Source: an uncultured Draconibacterium sp. (lineage in GTDB: Bacteria; Bacteroidota; Bacteroidia; Bacteroidales; Prolixibacteraceae). From it: a stretch of 64,000 nt of DNA. The DNA is taken from assembly GCF_963677565.1 (NCBI RefSeq), contig NZ_OY781981.1, forward strand, positions 620,001 to 684,000, in the 5' to 3' direction. The first letter of the stretch is position 1, and the number at the start of each line of letters is the position of its first letter. Positions 54,149 to 63,053 of this stretch are shown one piece after another. The notes beneath the pieces were generated by a model. The model was not told the DNA's origin. It ran no database searches and saw only the letters and a program-made list of their open reading frames with translations. The translations under genes were made by a program, and so were the position numbers.

Positions 54149-55219
54149 CTATTTCAACAATGGTTGCCCATCGAAAGTAACCGAGCGCAAAATTGCTTTG
54201 GCTTTTTCGGCAGCGGCATCAGGAAGTGGCGCATAGTGAACCTTTTCTGCCTGACCTTGTGCATCGGCACTTACCAACCAATCGAGGAAAGTTACTGTTG
54301 CCAGCGCCTGATCTTTTGAGCGGCCATCGTAATTTTGCTCTTTGTATAGAATGATCCAGGTAAATCCGCTGATCGGGTATGATTCAGGATCGGCAGAATT
54401 AGTCAGCATAATGCGGGTATCAGCAGGAATCTCGCCTTTTGCAGCAGCACTAACCGAAGCAATCGACGGCTCGATGTAGTTACCGGCGCTGTTTTGTACC
54501 AATGCTGTTTGGATTTTCTGTGCGAAAGCATATTCCGATCCGATGTAACCAATGGCTCCCTCGGTTTGGCTAATGGTACCGGCAACTCCAGGATTTCCTT
54601 TAGCACCCATACCAACAGGCCATTGCAACGATTTTCCTGTTCCCACAGCATCAGCCCATTTTGGGCTAATTTTAGTCATGTAGTCGCTGAAAATGTAGGT
54701 TGTTCCACTACCGTCTGAACGGTGTACGAAAGTAATTTCCATATCAGGAAGTGTCAAACCTTCGTTATTCGCTTTAATTGCAGGATCGTTCCACTTGGTA
54801 ATTTCACCCATGAAAATTTTCTCCAGCAATTCGTTCGACAGTTTGAGGCCATCAACACCAGGAAGGTTGTATGCAATTACAACAGCACCAAGCACAGTTG
54901 GAATGTGAACCACTTCAGCAGGCATATCTGCCAGTTTGTCGTCGCTCAAATAAGCATCAGTTGCACCAAAGTCAACCACTTTGTCGGTTAAACTGCGAAT
55001 ACCTCCGCCTGAACCGATTCCGCCATAAGTAAGCAGCGTACCAAATTCTGATGTATAGTTCTTAAAAACCATATTGTAATATGGCATCGGGAAAGTAGCT
55101 CCCGCAGCTGTTAAAGTCACTTTCGAAGTTCCGGCTTTTTCTCCACCTTGTTTGTTCGTCGAGCTGGAGCAAGCTCCAAGAATAAATACTACTAAAATAA
55201 GTAGGGCTAAATTTTTCAT
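54149..55219 (-). CDS. pstS: Phosphate-binding lipoprotein PstS
   Basis: 356 residues. Lipoprotein signal with lipobox LGAC (Cys17). The family motifs follow in order: LTAAGATFPMPYYNMVF, GGIGSGGGIRSLTDKVVDFGATDAYLSD, HIPTVLGAVVIAYNLPG, FMGEITKWNDPAI, FVHRSDGSGTTYIFSDYM and GAIGYIGSEYA. The serine- and threonine-rich loops and the SDGSGT loop make the phosphate cage. It delivers phosphate to PstCA. It lies 41 bp after the porin gene and is probably transcribed with it from the proposed PHO-box promoter. Confidence 0.96.
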   Translation of the reverse strand: MKNLALLILVVFILGACSSSTNKQGGEKAGTSKVTLTAAGATFPMPYYNMVFKNYTSEFGTLLTYGGIGSGGGIRSLTDKVVDFGATDAYLSDDKLADMPAEVVHIPTVLGAVVIAYNLPGVDGLKLSNELLEKIFMGEITKWNDPAIKANNEGLTLPDMEITFVHRSDGSGTTYIFSDYMTKISPKWADAVGTGKSLQWPVGMGAKGNPGVAGTISQTEGAIGYIGSEYAFAQKIQTALVQNSAGNYIEPSIASVSAAAKGEIPADTRIMLTNSADPESYPISGFTWIILYKEQNYDGRSKDQALATVTFLDWLVSADAQGQAEKVHYAPLPDAAAEKAKAILRSVTFDGQPLLK

Positions 55220-55260
55220 TTCTTATTATTTATAATTTCCAGTTTTCTGTTTTCAATGGC

Positions 55261-56247
55261 TTAAAATTTCAGCTCCACGTTAAGGTACAGGTATGAAGTG
55301 TTTTCAACTGCAGCGTCAGCAGCATTCCATAAGCGGTAGTTAGGTGCTACTTTTACGCCTTTAACCGGGCTGAACTCAAGACCTGCCATAAACAGCTGAC
55401 CATCTTTACTCAGCTGCCATGGGTCATCTTCTCCTTCCAGTGTTTCTGATCCCAGGTCATCAAAACGACCAAAGATGTTCACTTTATCAGATGGTTTAAA
55501 CGAAGCATAAATAGATGTACCAAAAATATCGTGGCCATCTTCCATTCCCATGTTTTTCTGATAGTTGTACTCAGCACCTACAGTTAACTTTTCTCCGGTA
55601 TAAGCCACGAAAGTTGCCAGCGACTGTTGCTTAACCTCATCTCCCATGTTATCCGCAAACACACGTGCAGTAATATCTTTTACCGGATTAACTGTAATTC
55701 CCAAACCAGGTCTCAGGTAATCGTCGTTTTCCAATACTTTGTAACCTTCACCGTTAATTATCGAAAAGTCGGCGCTAATAAAATCTGAGAATTCATAAAC
55801 GAGATTCAAACCGTAGTCGGCACTCGAGTTAAACTTATAGGCATCCTGAAATGATTTTTCGATATAACGATATCCCCAAATCTTTTCAGATGTTTTAAAC
55901 TGAGTAGTTGAAATTAATCCGAAGTAAGCTTTTAAATTACCTGTTGAATACTGAACGTAAGCGTTTTTAAGATAGGCAACACGATCGAATGCTCCGATTT
56001 TAGGATCACCAACATCCAACACTACTTTTGCGTAAATCTGTTCGCTAAAGTTGTATTCGTAGCCCAGATAAGCCCTGGTGATGTTAAACGATTTGCTCGT
56101 TTCACCGTCGCTAAAAGCACTATTAAAATCTGCAAAAATCAAAGCTAGCGGTTTACCATTTGGTTTAAACTCTTCGGTTTTTTCCTGACTAAATCCTGTT
56201 ATCGCGATTCCTAGAACCAATAATAACAGCAAAAACATTTTTTTCAT
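55261..56247 (-). CDS. Outer membrane porin (phosphate-selective porin-like)
   Basis: 328 residues with a signal peptide (MKKMFLLLLLVLGIAITGFSQ). The mature sequence alternates aromatic and polar residues, as in an outer-membrane beta-barrel, and ends with the strand SYLYLNVELKF with terminal Phe. Its position directly before pstS and its promoter make it the likely outer-membrane entry for phosphate, comparable in role to OprP/O porins. The sequence itself shows no motif that proves selectivity. Confidence 0.78.
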   Translation of the reverse strand: MKKMFLLLLLVLGIAITGFSQEKTEEFKPNGKPLALIFADFNSAFSDGETSKSFNITRAYLGYEYNFSEQIYAKVVLDVGDPKIGAFDRVAYLKNAYVQYSTGNLKAYFGLISTTQFKTSEKIWGYRYIEKSFQDAYKFNSSADYGLNLVYEFSDFISADFSIINGEGYKVLENDDYLRPGLGITVNPVKDITARVFADNMGDEVKQQSLATFVAYTGEKLTVGAEYNYQKNMGMEDGHDIFGTSIYASFKPSDKVNIFGRFDDLGSETLEGEDDPWQLSKDGQLFMAGLEFSPVKGVKVAPNYRLWNAADAAVENTSYLYLNVELKF

Positions 56248-56288
56248 TTTATAACTTAAGATTGAATTTTGTCTGTTTTTTACGTTGG

Positions 56289-56334
56289 CAAAAGTGTGGC
56301 AACACTATTACACCGGAATTACATTTTTATTACA
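56289..56334 (-). promoter_or_regulatory. Proposed PHO box and -7 element (porin-pst operon)
   Basis: On the minus strand TGTAAT occurs three times with exact 11-bp spacing. The last hexamer ends 10 bp before CACTTTTG, one mismatch from TAnnTTTG. The porin start codon follows 41 bp downstream. The rest of this roughly 330-bp gap holds a terminator for the next gene and no coding frame. Confidence 0.75.
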
Positions 56335-56511
56335 AATCGATTAATTTATTCCTGGCAACACACCGTAAATCACTGTGTACCAATAGCGGTTTCTCCGCAA
56401 TAATAAAATTACAAAACTGTAACAAGATTTTTTTACTTCCGTGAGAAGAATTTACAGATGGGATCTTTTCTGATGTGGCAGGCCTAAGCGCTAAGCATCT
56501 AAAAAAAGAGA

Positions 56512-56546
56512 CCGGAGCTGTATACATTGTGTTTATACAACCCCGG
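56512..56546 (-). terminator. Terminator of the kinase-like gene
   Basis: A 13-bp stem with two G-T pairs (CCGG...GTATA / TATAC...CCGG), 9-nt loop, followed on the minus strand by TCTCTTTTTTT. Confidence 0.85.
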
Positions 56547-56577
56547 ACTTTTGCCGGTTTATGTTTCGTTCTTTATT

Positions 56578-57126
56578 CTACAGATTATTTGTTATTGATA
56601 GAACTTCATTACAAACCTCTTCAGGAGTTTTATCTTTAACAAAAATCGTATGTTTTGCTATTTCATTGTTTGAGTGATTACAAACCAAATATTCAATTAG
56701 CTCTTTGTCAGCAGGCGTTATTTTTCGGCGTTCATAAATGAACTTTAAGGATTCTTCCTTATCTGCACTTGGCGTTAAAAAGACAATGTTTTCATAAGGG
56801 GCTAAAGCTTTTTTAATACGATTATAATCGAAGTCGAAACCACATACAATATTACCACCTCCAAAATCAAATATGCAATCTTGATGGTCTTCTAAAACTC
56901 TTTCTATGGAATAGGCATCAAATATTTTTCCGTATTGGAATATTGCCATTATTCCAGCTTTTTGATGGAGTTCTTTCATATAATCGTGATCATATCCGAT
57001 TTCTTTATAGTATTCAAATCTATGATCATCGAGCGAAATAAATGGTTTAGCGAGCTTCTCTGAAAGTAGCTTAGCTGTTGTTGTTTTTCCAACTGCAACA
57101 GGACCAATAAGTATAATATCTTTCAT
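56578..57126 (-). CDS. Shikimate kinase-like P-loop kinase
   Basis: 182 residues. The N-terminus MKDIILIGPVAVGKTTTAKLLSEKL holds a P-loop (GPVAVGKT), followed by FISLDDHR in the place of the shikimate-kinase substrate Asp (LDDHRFEYY) and FDFGGGNIVC in the place of the Gly-Gly loop. The lid region ERRKITPADKE is short. The fold is that of shikimate/adenylate kinases, but the substrate residues of AroK (two conserved Arg) are not obvious. A nucleotide or small-molecule kinase of unknown substrate is therefore the safer call. It is AT-rich like its right-hand neighbours. Confidence 0.65.
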   Translation of the reverse strand: MKDIILIGPVAVGKTTTAKLLSEKLAKPFISLDDHRFEYYKEIGYDHDYMKELHQKAGIMAIFQYGKIFDAYSIERVLEDHQDCIFDFGGGNIVCGFDFDYNRIKKALAPYENIVFLTPSADKEESLKFIYERRKITPADKELIEYLVCNHSNNEIAKHTIFVKDKTPEEVCNEVLSITNNL

Positions 57127-57196
57127 TTACATTTTGGATTGTTTTGGCACAAAGAGAGGTGTTAAAAGGCATACACTCGCGCACCGATGGCGTTGA

Positions 57197-57310
57197 TTAT
57201 TTTGGATTATTCCATCCCGTTATAAATTCGCCTATAGCATAATCAAAAAATACAACTACAATAATTATAATTGCAATAATCCCAATAACCTTTACTATTT
57301 TCTTATTCAT
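57197..57310 (-). CDS. 37-residue single-pass membrane protein
   Basis: A short gene beginning MNKKIVKVIG with one strongly hydrophobic helix (IIAIIIIVVVFF) and a polar tail ending FITGWNNPK. The frame is open for 63 further codons upstream, but that part is translated repeat element and is discarded. It lies directly downstream of a repeat copy and upstream of the kinase-like gene, on the same strand. No family recognised. Confidence 0.4.
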   Translation of the reverse strand: MNKKIVKVIGIIAIIIIVVVFFDYAIGEFITGWNNPK

Positions 57311-57352
57311 GGTTAATTTATTTAGGTTGATATTTGGTTGATTCTTTGGCTT

Positions 57353-57485
57353 GGTAACGGTTGGTACATGTTGTCGGGGCGGATTTCGGAGCGCGTTCCT
57401 GTCCGAAGGACACGGAACTGCGAAACGAGAATCCAGCGAACGACACACCACGAACCCCGCAATGCAATTTACAATTGTTAACGGC
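57353..57485 (-). repeat. attC-like imperfect repeat, copy A
   Basis: About 133 bp. On the plus strand it begins GGTAACGGTTGGTACAT and ends with CAATTGTTAACGG. A central hairpin is built on GTTCCTGTCCG / GGAC-x-GGAAC. The copy at 59019-59153 has the same order of blocks. It starts 7 bp after the stop codon of the interrupted thioredoxin-domain gene. Confidence 0.6.
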
Positions 57486-57491
57486 TGATTT

Positions 57492-59005
57492 TTATTCATT
57501 TAATAATTTCTCAATTTGTGTTTTTACATATCCACTTTGAGGATTTAAGTGATACCCAAAGTCCACAATTACTCCGTCTTTGTCTATAAGTAAATAATAA
57601 GGAATACCCGAAAAACCAAATCTTTGTCTAATCGCCCTTGTGGTTTCAAAATCACAATATATATGTTGTCCGCCAATTTCTATTTCATTTAGCTTTTCTC
57701 TCCACAAATTTTCTTTGCTATTAATGCAAATGAAAACGAATTCTACGTCTTTGTTTTGAAGTCAGTAATCAACTGTTTTGAATACTGCATCTTGTGAATA
57801 CAAGGAGGACACCAAGTAGCCCAAAAATCAACATAAATTACTTTGCCAGGATTCGCTTCAATCAATTCTTTAACTGTGTTTTTTTTATTATTCGATTGAA
57901 ATGAAATTCCATTATTCAATTCGATGTTGTTATTGGAAGACAATATTGCATCTGAAAACCTTTTAGGATTATTGTTAAAATCATTAATTCTGTCGTAATG
58001 TTCCTTAAGATTGTTTCTAAGAAAAGAGTCATTTATTTTGGTGCTAATCTGTTCGCTATTGTTGTCTATCCAATCTGTCTGGTTCGATTGTAGGGCAACA
58101 TTTAGGAATGTACGTAGTGAAAATTGAGCCAAATAATTATTTTCAGTACTTGAAAACAAATCTGAAATCACTGAATCTACAATTGTGTCTTTATTTGCAA
58201 TTTTTTGTTGATATTCTTTGTGTTTCATTATTTGATAATTCATATACTGCTCTGTAGTTTTAAAATAACCACTCATTACAATAGAGTTATCAAATTTTCC
58301 CTCAAGATTCTCAATAAACGAAAAGTATTCAGTGGAATCTGTTAGTTCAATTTTAGAACGCACAAAATGCTGGCGGGGATAATGAAACAATGCGATGCAA
58401 TAATCTAATTCAATTTGTTTTATGGCCCAACTGTTAAATTCATCTGTACAAATATTATTTTCTTGAAATTCAATTAATTTTTGATAGTTACTGTTTTTCT
58501 CATGCTTACAATTTTCCTTAAAATCTAAATATGTTTGTTTATAGTCAGTTGGATAACGCCCCAGATATTTTCCTCTGAATTTGCTTATTTGTTTATTTAA
58601 CTCAGCTCTGTCACCAGAAAATGAAGAGCTGCCAATATCTTTAAAGTCTTTTATAATATGAAGACTATCACCGGGTTGAATTACCATAATATCTTCAATT
58701 AGATAAAGTTGTACTTCTCTTTTTGTTTTTGGATAAAATTTAATTGTAAACTGACCTGAATCGTCAATTCTTGTTGTAATTTCCGTTTCATCTCCTTCAA
58801 ATCCCGGCATGGTCAGTTTTACCTCTTTAATATTCGGATAAACTTCCAAATTCAAAATCTTTCCGGTAATTGTTGCTGGCAAGTTATAAATACTGTCCGC
58901 TGAATTTGTAGCAGATTTTATCTGTTTCTCAGAATGTTTACTTTTTTCAGTGCAGCTAAACAAAAAGGAAATCAAAAGTAATATGATAAATGTGTTTGTT
59001 TTCAT
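57492..59005 (-). pseudogene. TlpA/DUF4369-type thioredoxin lipoprotein, frameshifted
   Basis: A lipoprotein (MKTNTFIILLLISFLFSC, ATG chosen at the signal peptide) with an N-terminal beta domain of the DUF4369 kind, a helical middle and a thioredoxin domain with the redox motif FWATWCPPC. The frame stops just after KQLITDFKTKT. The remaining half of the thioredoxin fold (FETTRAIRQRFGFSGIPYYL with the cis-proline, then DGVIVDFGYHL) continues in another frame to the end. Adding one A to the AAAA run at about 57754-57757 (minus strand) restores a continuous protein, so one base is missing. It is either a genuine inactivation or a sequencing error in a homopolymer. Confidence 0.8.
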
Positions 59006-59018
59006 TTTCAAATTTGCC

Positions 59019-59153
59019 GTTAACGGTTGGTGCATTTTGTGTAGCGGATTCCGGGGCAGCGTTCCTGTCCGGCAGGACGGAACGATGATGCGAGAGCCGC
59101 AGCTGACACACCACCAAACCCCGCTATGCAATATGGCACTTTGTTAGCAAACG
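59019..59153 (-). repeat. attC-like imperfect repeat, copy B
   Basis: About 135 bp. On the plus strand it begins GTTAACGGTTGGTGCAT and ends ATGCAATATGGCACTTTGTTAGC. It contains GCGTTCCTGTCCG and GACACACCACCAAACCCCGC-like blocks shared with copy A. It lies between the stop of one thioredoxin-domain lipoprotein gene and the start of the next. Confidence 0.6.
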
Positions 59154-59172
59154 TTTTTAAGTTTTTATATCA

Positions 59173-60498
59173 TTAGTTACTTTTTATCCTTTCATTAAGT
59201 TCGACCATTAGCTTTTCCCCTCTTAAATCATCATCTTTTAATATTATTTTACCCTCAGGATTAATGAGAAATAATGTCGGGTATTTAGAGATGTTGTATT
59301 TTTTTAGAATCAATTTTTTTTCTTTATCAGGGACAATAGTCCACCTAATATTATTTTTTTCAATAAAAGTTTTAAGTTCAGTCGCTAAATTGTCTGCCAC
59401 TCCGATAATTTCAAAATTCTTCCCTCCATATCTTTCATACAATTCAATATAATTTTCTTTTATCTCTTGAACACAGGGAGCACAACTTGTAGACCAAAAG
59501 TCCAACAGAACATATTTTCCTTTAAAGTCTGATGGAAAATTAATATTGTCGTTTGAATACGTTAAGGCTTTAAAGGAAATTGGAGCATAGCCAATTTGGG
59601 TACTTTCTATATGAGATAACGATTTATCTTTTGATAAGTACACTTTCAATCCATCTTGGCTACAATTTATTTTATATTTTGAAGTACCTAAGTCTATATA
59701 TTCTCCAATATCAAATAATTTACTTCTTTGATATGGTTTGTCTGGTTTTGAAAGTTTAAAGAATGAACTTATTCCATAGCGAGGTTCTCCTCCTGTTGAA
59801 GGGTATGTTTTAATTTTGTAACGGATTGAATTAAATAGAAAAGATGTTTCTGTAATTTCATTAAATTGTATCCACATTTTTCCATTACGTTTAGAAAATG
59901 AAATCCATTTAAAATCTTCTTGAATTGAATTGTCCACGTATTTTTCAAACACTATTTTATGAGGTTGAAATTCTAAATTGGGATTTTTACCAAAGGATGA
60001 ACTTGGAGACTTTATTGTTTCATAAGCAATTTCATCAGCAAAGTCGTGGTTATTATTTGAGTCAAACATGTAATAATATTTACCCGAATTTGTCTTTCCA
60101 GTAACAATTACCACAAATGTATTTACATAGTCAACGGAACAATTAGTTGTATCACTATTTTGCCATGCCTTGTAATAATACTCAAAATCTTCACTCTTCA
60201 CATCTCCAGCTTTATAGGACTGGTATAATGCTTGCATCAAATGGATACCGTAGTAGTATACATCAACTTCTTTAAGAGAATCAGGCACTCCAGTTATTTC
60301 GGGATACACTTTATCCCAAAACCTCCCATCTTTCTCAGACATCCTCCTTTGGGATTTAAAATTAATCATACGCTCTTTTTGTCTAATAGCTTTCAATTCA
60401 ATTAAGTCATCTGACTCCGTATAACTTTTTTCAGTATGTTGGCAACCGAAAATTATAACGAGTAATAGACTACATAATATTTTAAAGTATTTTTTCAT
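59173..60498 (-). CDS. Thioredoxin-domain lipoprotein (TlpA-like)
   Basis: 441 residues with a lipoprotein signal (LLLVIIFGC). The long N-terminal half is a beta-rich region without recognised family. From about residue 300 there is a TlpA/AhpC-type thioredoxin domain: YVLLDFWSTSCAPCVQEIKENY with redox pair C-A-P-C, IIGVADN, and KYPTLFLINPEGKIIL with the cis-proline. It is anchored in the periplasm or on the surface. It is related in its C-terminal half to the interrupted neighbour. Strong A/T bias in codon use compared with genes before 56 kb suggests acquisition. Confidence 0.78.
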   Translation of the reverse strand: MKKYFKILCSLLLVIIFGCQHTEKSYTESDDLIELKAIRQKERMINFKSQRRMSEKDGRFWDKVYPEITGVPDSLKEVDVYYYGIHLMQALYQSYKAGDVKSEDFEYYYKAWQNSDTTNCSVDYVNTFVVIVTGKTNSGKYYYMFDSNNNHDFADEIAYETIKSPSSSFGKNPNLEFQPHKIVFEKYVDNSIQEDFKWISFSKRNGKMWIQFNEITETSFLFNSIRYKIKTYPSTGGEPRYGISSFFKLSKPDKPYQRSKLFDIGEYIDLGTSKYKINCSQDGLKVYLSKDKSLSHIESTQIGYAPISFKALTYSNDNINFPSDFKGKYVLLDFWSTSCAPCVQEIKENYIELYERYGGKNFEIIGVADNLATELKTFIEKNNIRWTIVPDKEKKLILKKYNISKYPTLFLINPEGKIILKDDDLRGEKLMVELNERIKSN

Positions 60499-61055
60499 GT
60501 TTTAGTTTTTAATGCATGTAAAGGTTTGAGTATTTGTCGTTTGGATAATATGTTTTTTGGTTTGCTATTATTTTCTAATTACAGTTTGAAAAATGCTCAG
60601 ACAAACTTAATGCAATAATATGTTAACTTAATTTAATGGAATCAAATTTATGTTATTTGAATTATGCAAAAGTTAATGTGTAAACTATACTTCATTTTGT
60701 CCTCAAAATGTTTGCTAACGTATGTGTATATTACACTGTAACATACACCTTATTACCCCATACCCTTGTAAATTACTGGTAAAAGCAATTTTACCTATCG
60801 GATTTGTGATGATTTGCTTATGATAATTTGCAAAAGAAATTTTCAATGTATCGGGCAATGAGTTATTTAGTGCAATAAATGTAATCAATTATTATGTAAA
60901 AGTTTGTTGGTAGGGTAAAAAACAGTTTTTGCTGTTGGCTGTGAGCTTTCTAGCTCGAAAACAAGCACTTGTCCCGGCGCGTAGTTAAGCGCTTAGCGGT
61001 TCGAAACCGCTTAGCGCATAAAAAAGCGAGATCTTACTTTTGCACTTAGACTACA
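60499..61055. other. AT-rich intergenic region with inverted repeats
   Basis: No gene found. Around 60.71 kb TTTGCTAACGTATGTGTATATTACAC followed by a complementary ACATACAC resembles the left end of the attC-like repeats and may be a partial third copy. At about 60.99-61.02 kb there is a nearly perfect inverted repeat with arms GCGCTTAGCGGTT / AACCGCTTAGCGC. Its motif GCTTAGCGC-ATAAA recurs as GCTAAGCGC-ATAAA near 63.02 kb and as GCTAAGC near 56.49 kb. It is not a tRNA: there is no acceptor or anticodon arm. Confidence 0.4.
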
Positions 61056-62041
61056 CTATTTCGCACCGGTTTTTATTACGCGCTCTAAAATACTCTGGGT
61101 GTTATCGGAGTAGTTAATCTTTATCGCCTGCCCCGATTGCAACCAGTTGGAAAGAATGGAGCTGCAGGCGCCGGTTTTTGTTATTACCGTTACACCCAAT
61201 TCAGCCAACATGGCGGCATTGCAAGCCTGTTGTATTGATTTTTCATAGGAATAACGCACAGCTTTTTACCCATAAACAACGCTTCAGCAGGTGTTTCAAA
61301 ACCTGCAGTGCATACTATTCCCGAACAACTGACAAAAGATTGGTTAAAACCGTCGAGCGAAACAGGGTTAAACCGAATGGAACCTTTGGTGTAACTTTTC
61401 GGGCAGTGTTTCGAAAATACCTCCCAGCGAACCGATTTGTGCTGCCCCAGAATTTTCTCGATCTCCGAATCGCTAAAAGCGGGTAAATAAACCGTGTAGT
61501 GCCCTTTGTTGCTCGCCTTTGTTTTGCGAATGGAAGAACGGATTACCGGGGTGAAATTCTGTGCATCGAGCTGTTTAAAATGAAAACCATACGACCCGCT
61601 TGCCGGCGCATAATGTTTTAAAATAAATTCGCCCAAAACATCTTTTTTTGCGGGTCGGGGTGCATGCCGGTGCAGCACCGCATTCTGGTGGCTAAGGCCA
61701 ATGCAGGGTTTCTTCCGCAGTTTACAGGCCCAGGCTGTTACCGGCTCAAAATCGTTGATTACCAAATCGTATTCACGAACAGGCAACTTTCGGATATCAT
61801 TTAACAAACGGCCCGGTCTTGCTTTTCGTAGCGTAGTCCAAATATCTACACCTCCTTTTTTGCCAAGAATGAAACTAATACCATAGAACTTATATTTTAC
61901 TTCGAAAGGCAGAAGAATATCCCCCTGAATTCCACTCACCAGAATATCTGTTTCTCCCAATTTATTCAGCAGTGGAATTATCTCGGTGGCGCGTGTCAGA
62001 TGCCCGTTCCCGGTTCCCTGGATGGCATATAGTATTTTCAC
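61056..62041 (-). pseudogene. Glycosyltransferase-like protein, frameshifted near its C-terminus
   Basis: The first frame begins MKILYAIQGTGNGHLTRATE, the nucleotide-sugar glycosyltransferase opening (GTB fold, MJ1255/MurG-like). It carries CTAGFETPAEALFMGKKLCVIPMKNQY in the donor-binding C-terminal domain and then runs out of frame. The expected continuation QQACNAAMLAELGV is encoded in another frame to the end. One base is missing in the TACAACAG segment at about 61228-61236. This is not a long homopolymer, so a real mutation is more plausible here. The gene overlaps by 4 bp with the stop of the metallophosphoesterase gene upstream, which is also broken. Such pairs probably work on cell-envelope glycolipids (inference). 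Confidence 0.8.
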
Positions 62042-62886
62042 TGACCGGCTTGTATTAAATTCGAAAATGTGAGCTCTTTTACCAAAGTCTGGTAAATCGA
62101 TTGTTCAGCCGGAAATTCTGCCTCATCTGCCGGTGTTTCTTCTTCCGTTTCGGTGTACGCATACAAATGCCATTCGCCGTTGTAATATTCGGCAGCGGTT
62201 AAATGTTCCACCCAATCGCCACAATTGATATATTGGATCGACATCCCGTCAGTTTTAAGCATTTTGGTTTTCGGAATATGTGTATGTCCGCAAATTACTG
62301 TTTGGTAACCTTGTGCGGAAGCCGATTCAGCCAATTGTTTTTCGAATTTTGAAGACGTTCGTTTCTCGCGGACAAAGTTCTTTTTTATGATTTTGTAAAT
62401 GATCATCTCGCGCTTACCAAAAGGGATCAGCAACCAGTTGATAAAATTATTAATGATGGTCAGTAGTCCGTAAAGTGCTGCTCCGAATTTGGCCAGCGAT
62501 TTCGATTTATGGATCACTTTATCAAAAATATCTCCATGAAAAATCCAGGTTCGTTTGCCATTATGCTCAAAAATGAATTGATTGGCAACTTCGAGCAAAC
62601 CTATTTTGGCACCACTAAATTTGCGTAAAAACTCGTCGTGATTACCGGTAATATAGATCACCCTTGTTCCCTTTTCCATCATTTTGATGATCTGCCTTAT
62701 CACTTTTTAATGATTCTTGGGGAAATAATTCCGGCTGAAACGCCACGAATCTATGATATCGCCATTCAGCACCAGTATTTCAGGATTTATTGATTTGAGG
62801 TATTCGAGAACTCTTTTGGGCTTGCAAGCATAAGTGGCAAGGTGTAAATCGGAAATTACTGAAACTTCAATCTTTCGCTTGTTCAT
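62038..62886 (-). pseudogene. LpxH-like metallophosphoesterase with in-frame stop
   Basis: A calcineurin-like phosphoesterase related to UDP-2,3-diacylglucosamine diphosphatases. Metal ligands are visible: SDLHLA, LVLNGDIIDSW, YITGNHDEFLR, FHGD and ICGHTHIPK. A TAA codon at 62707-62709, directly after FPKNH, interrupts one frame: codons before and after it (then KVIRQIIKMMEKG) are in the same register. Only the stop, not a shift, breaks the gene. Translation could restart at the GTG two codons later, but that product would lack the first two metal ligands. The start is the ATG at MNKRKIEVSVISDLH. Confidence 0.82.
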
Positions 62887-62978
62887 TCTTTTACAAATGA
62901 TATAAAACAAACATAGGCCGACAAGATTAACCGGCTATTACACAAAGATTAAGATTAGAATAAATTGCGGGGGTACGA

Positions 62979-63031
62979 ATTCAGCAGGTGACTTGAAGTC
63001 ACCTGCTGAATAGTAAGCGCTAAGCGCATAA
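62979..63031. repeat. Perfect palindrome plus GCGCTAAGCGC motif
   Basis: A 15-bp perfect inverted repeat (arms TTCAGCAGGTGACT / AGTCACCTGCTGAA plus one outer pair) around a 3-nt loop. It is followed directly by TAAGCGCTAAGCGCATAAA, a motif also seen near 61.0 kb. It resembles REP-type extragenic palindromes. It lies just downstream of the phytase gene. Confidence 0.65.
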
Positions 63032-63053
63032 AATCTTGATCCAACTATTATTC

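Noticed and set aside
57311..57499. 63-codon upstream extension of the small membrane protein
   Set aside because: It consists of the attC-like repeat read through; composition and motifs do not look like protein.
60985..61022. GGTTCGAAACC, resembling a tRNA T-arm
   Set aside because: It is the centre of a long inverted repeat; no acceptor, D or anticodon arms are present.
62707..62709. Possible recoding of the stop in the phosphoesterase gene
   Set aside because: The codon is TAA, which is not used for selenocysteine or pyrrolysine, and no recoding structure is evident.
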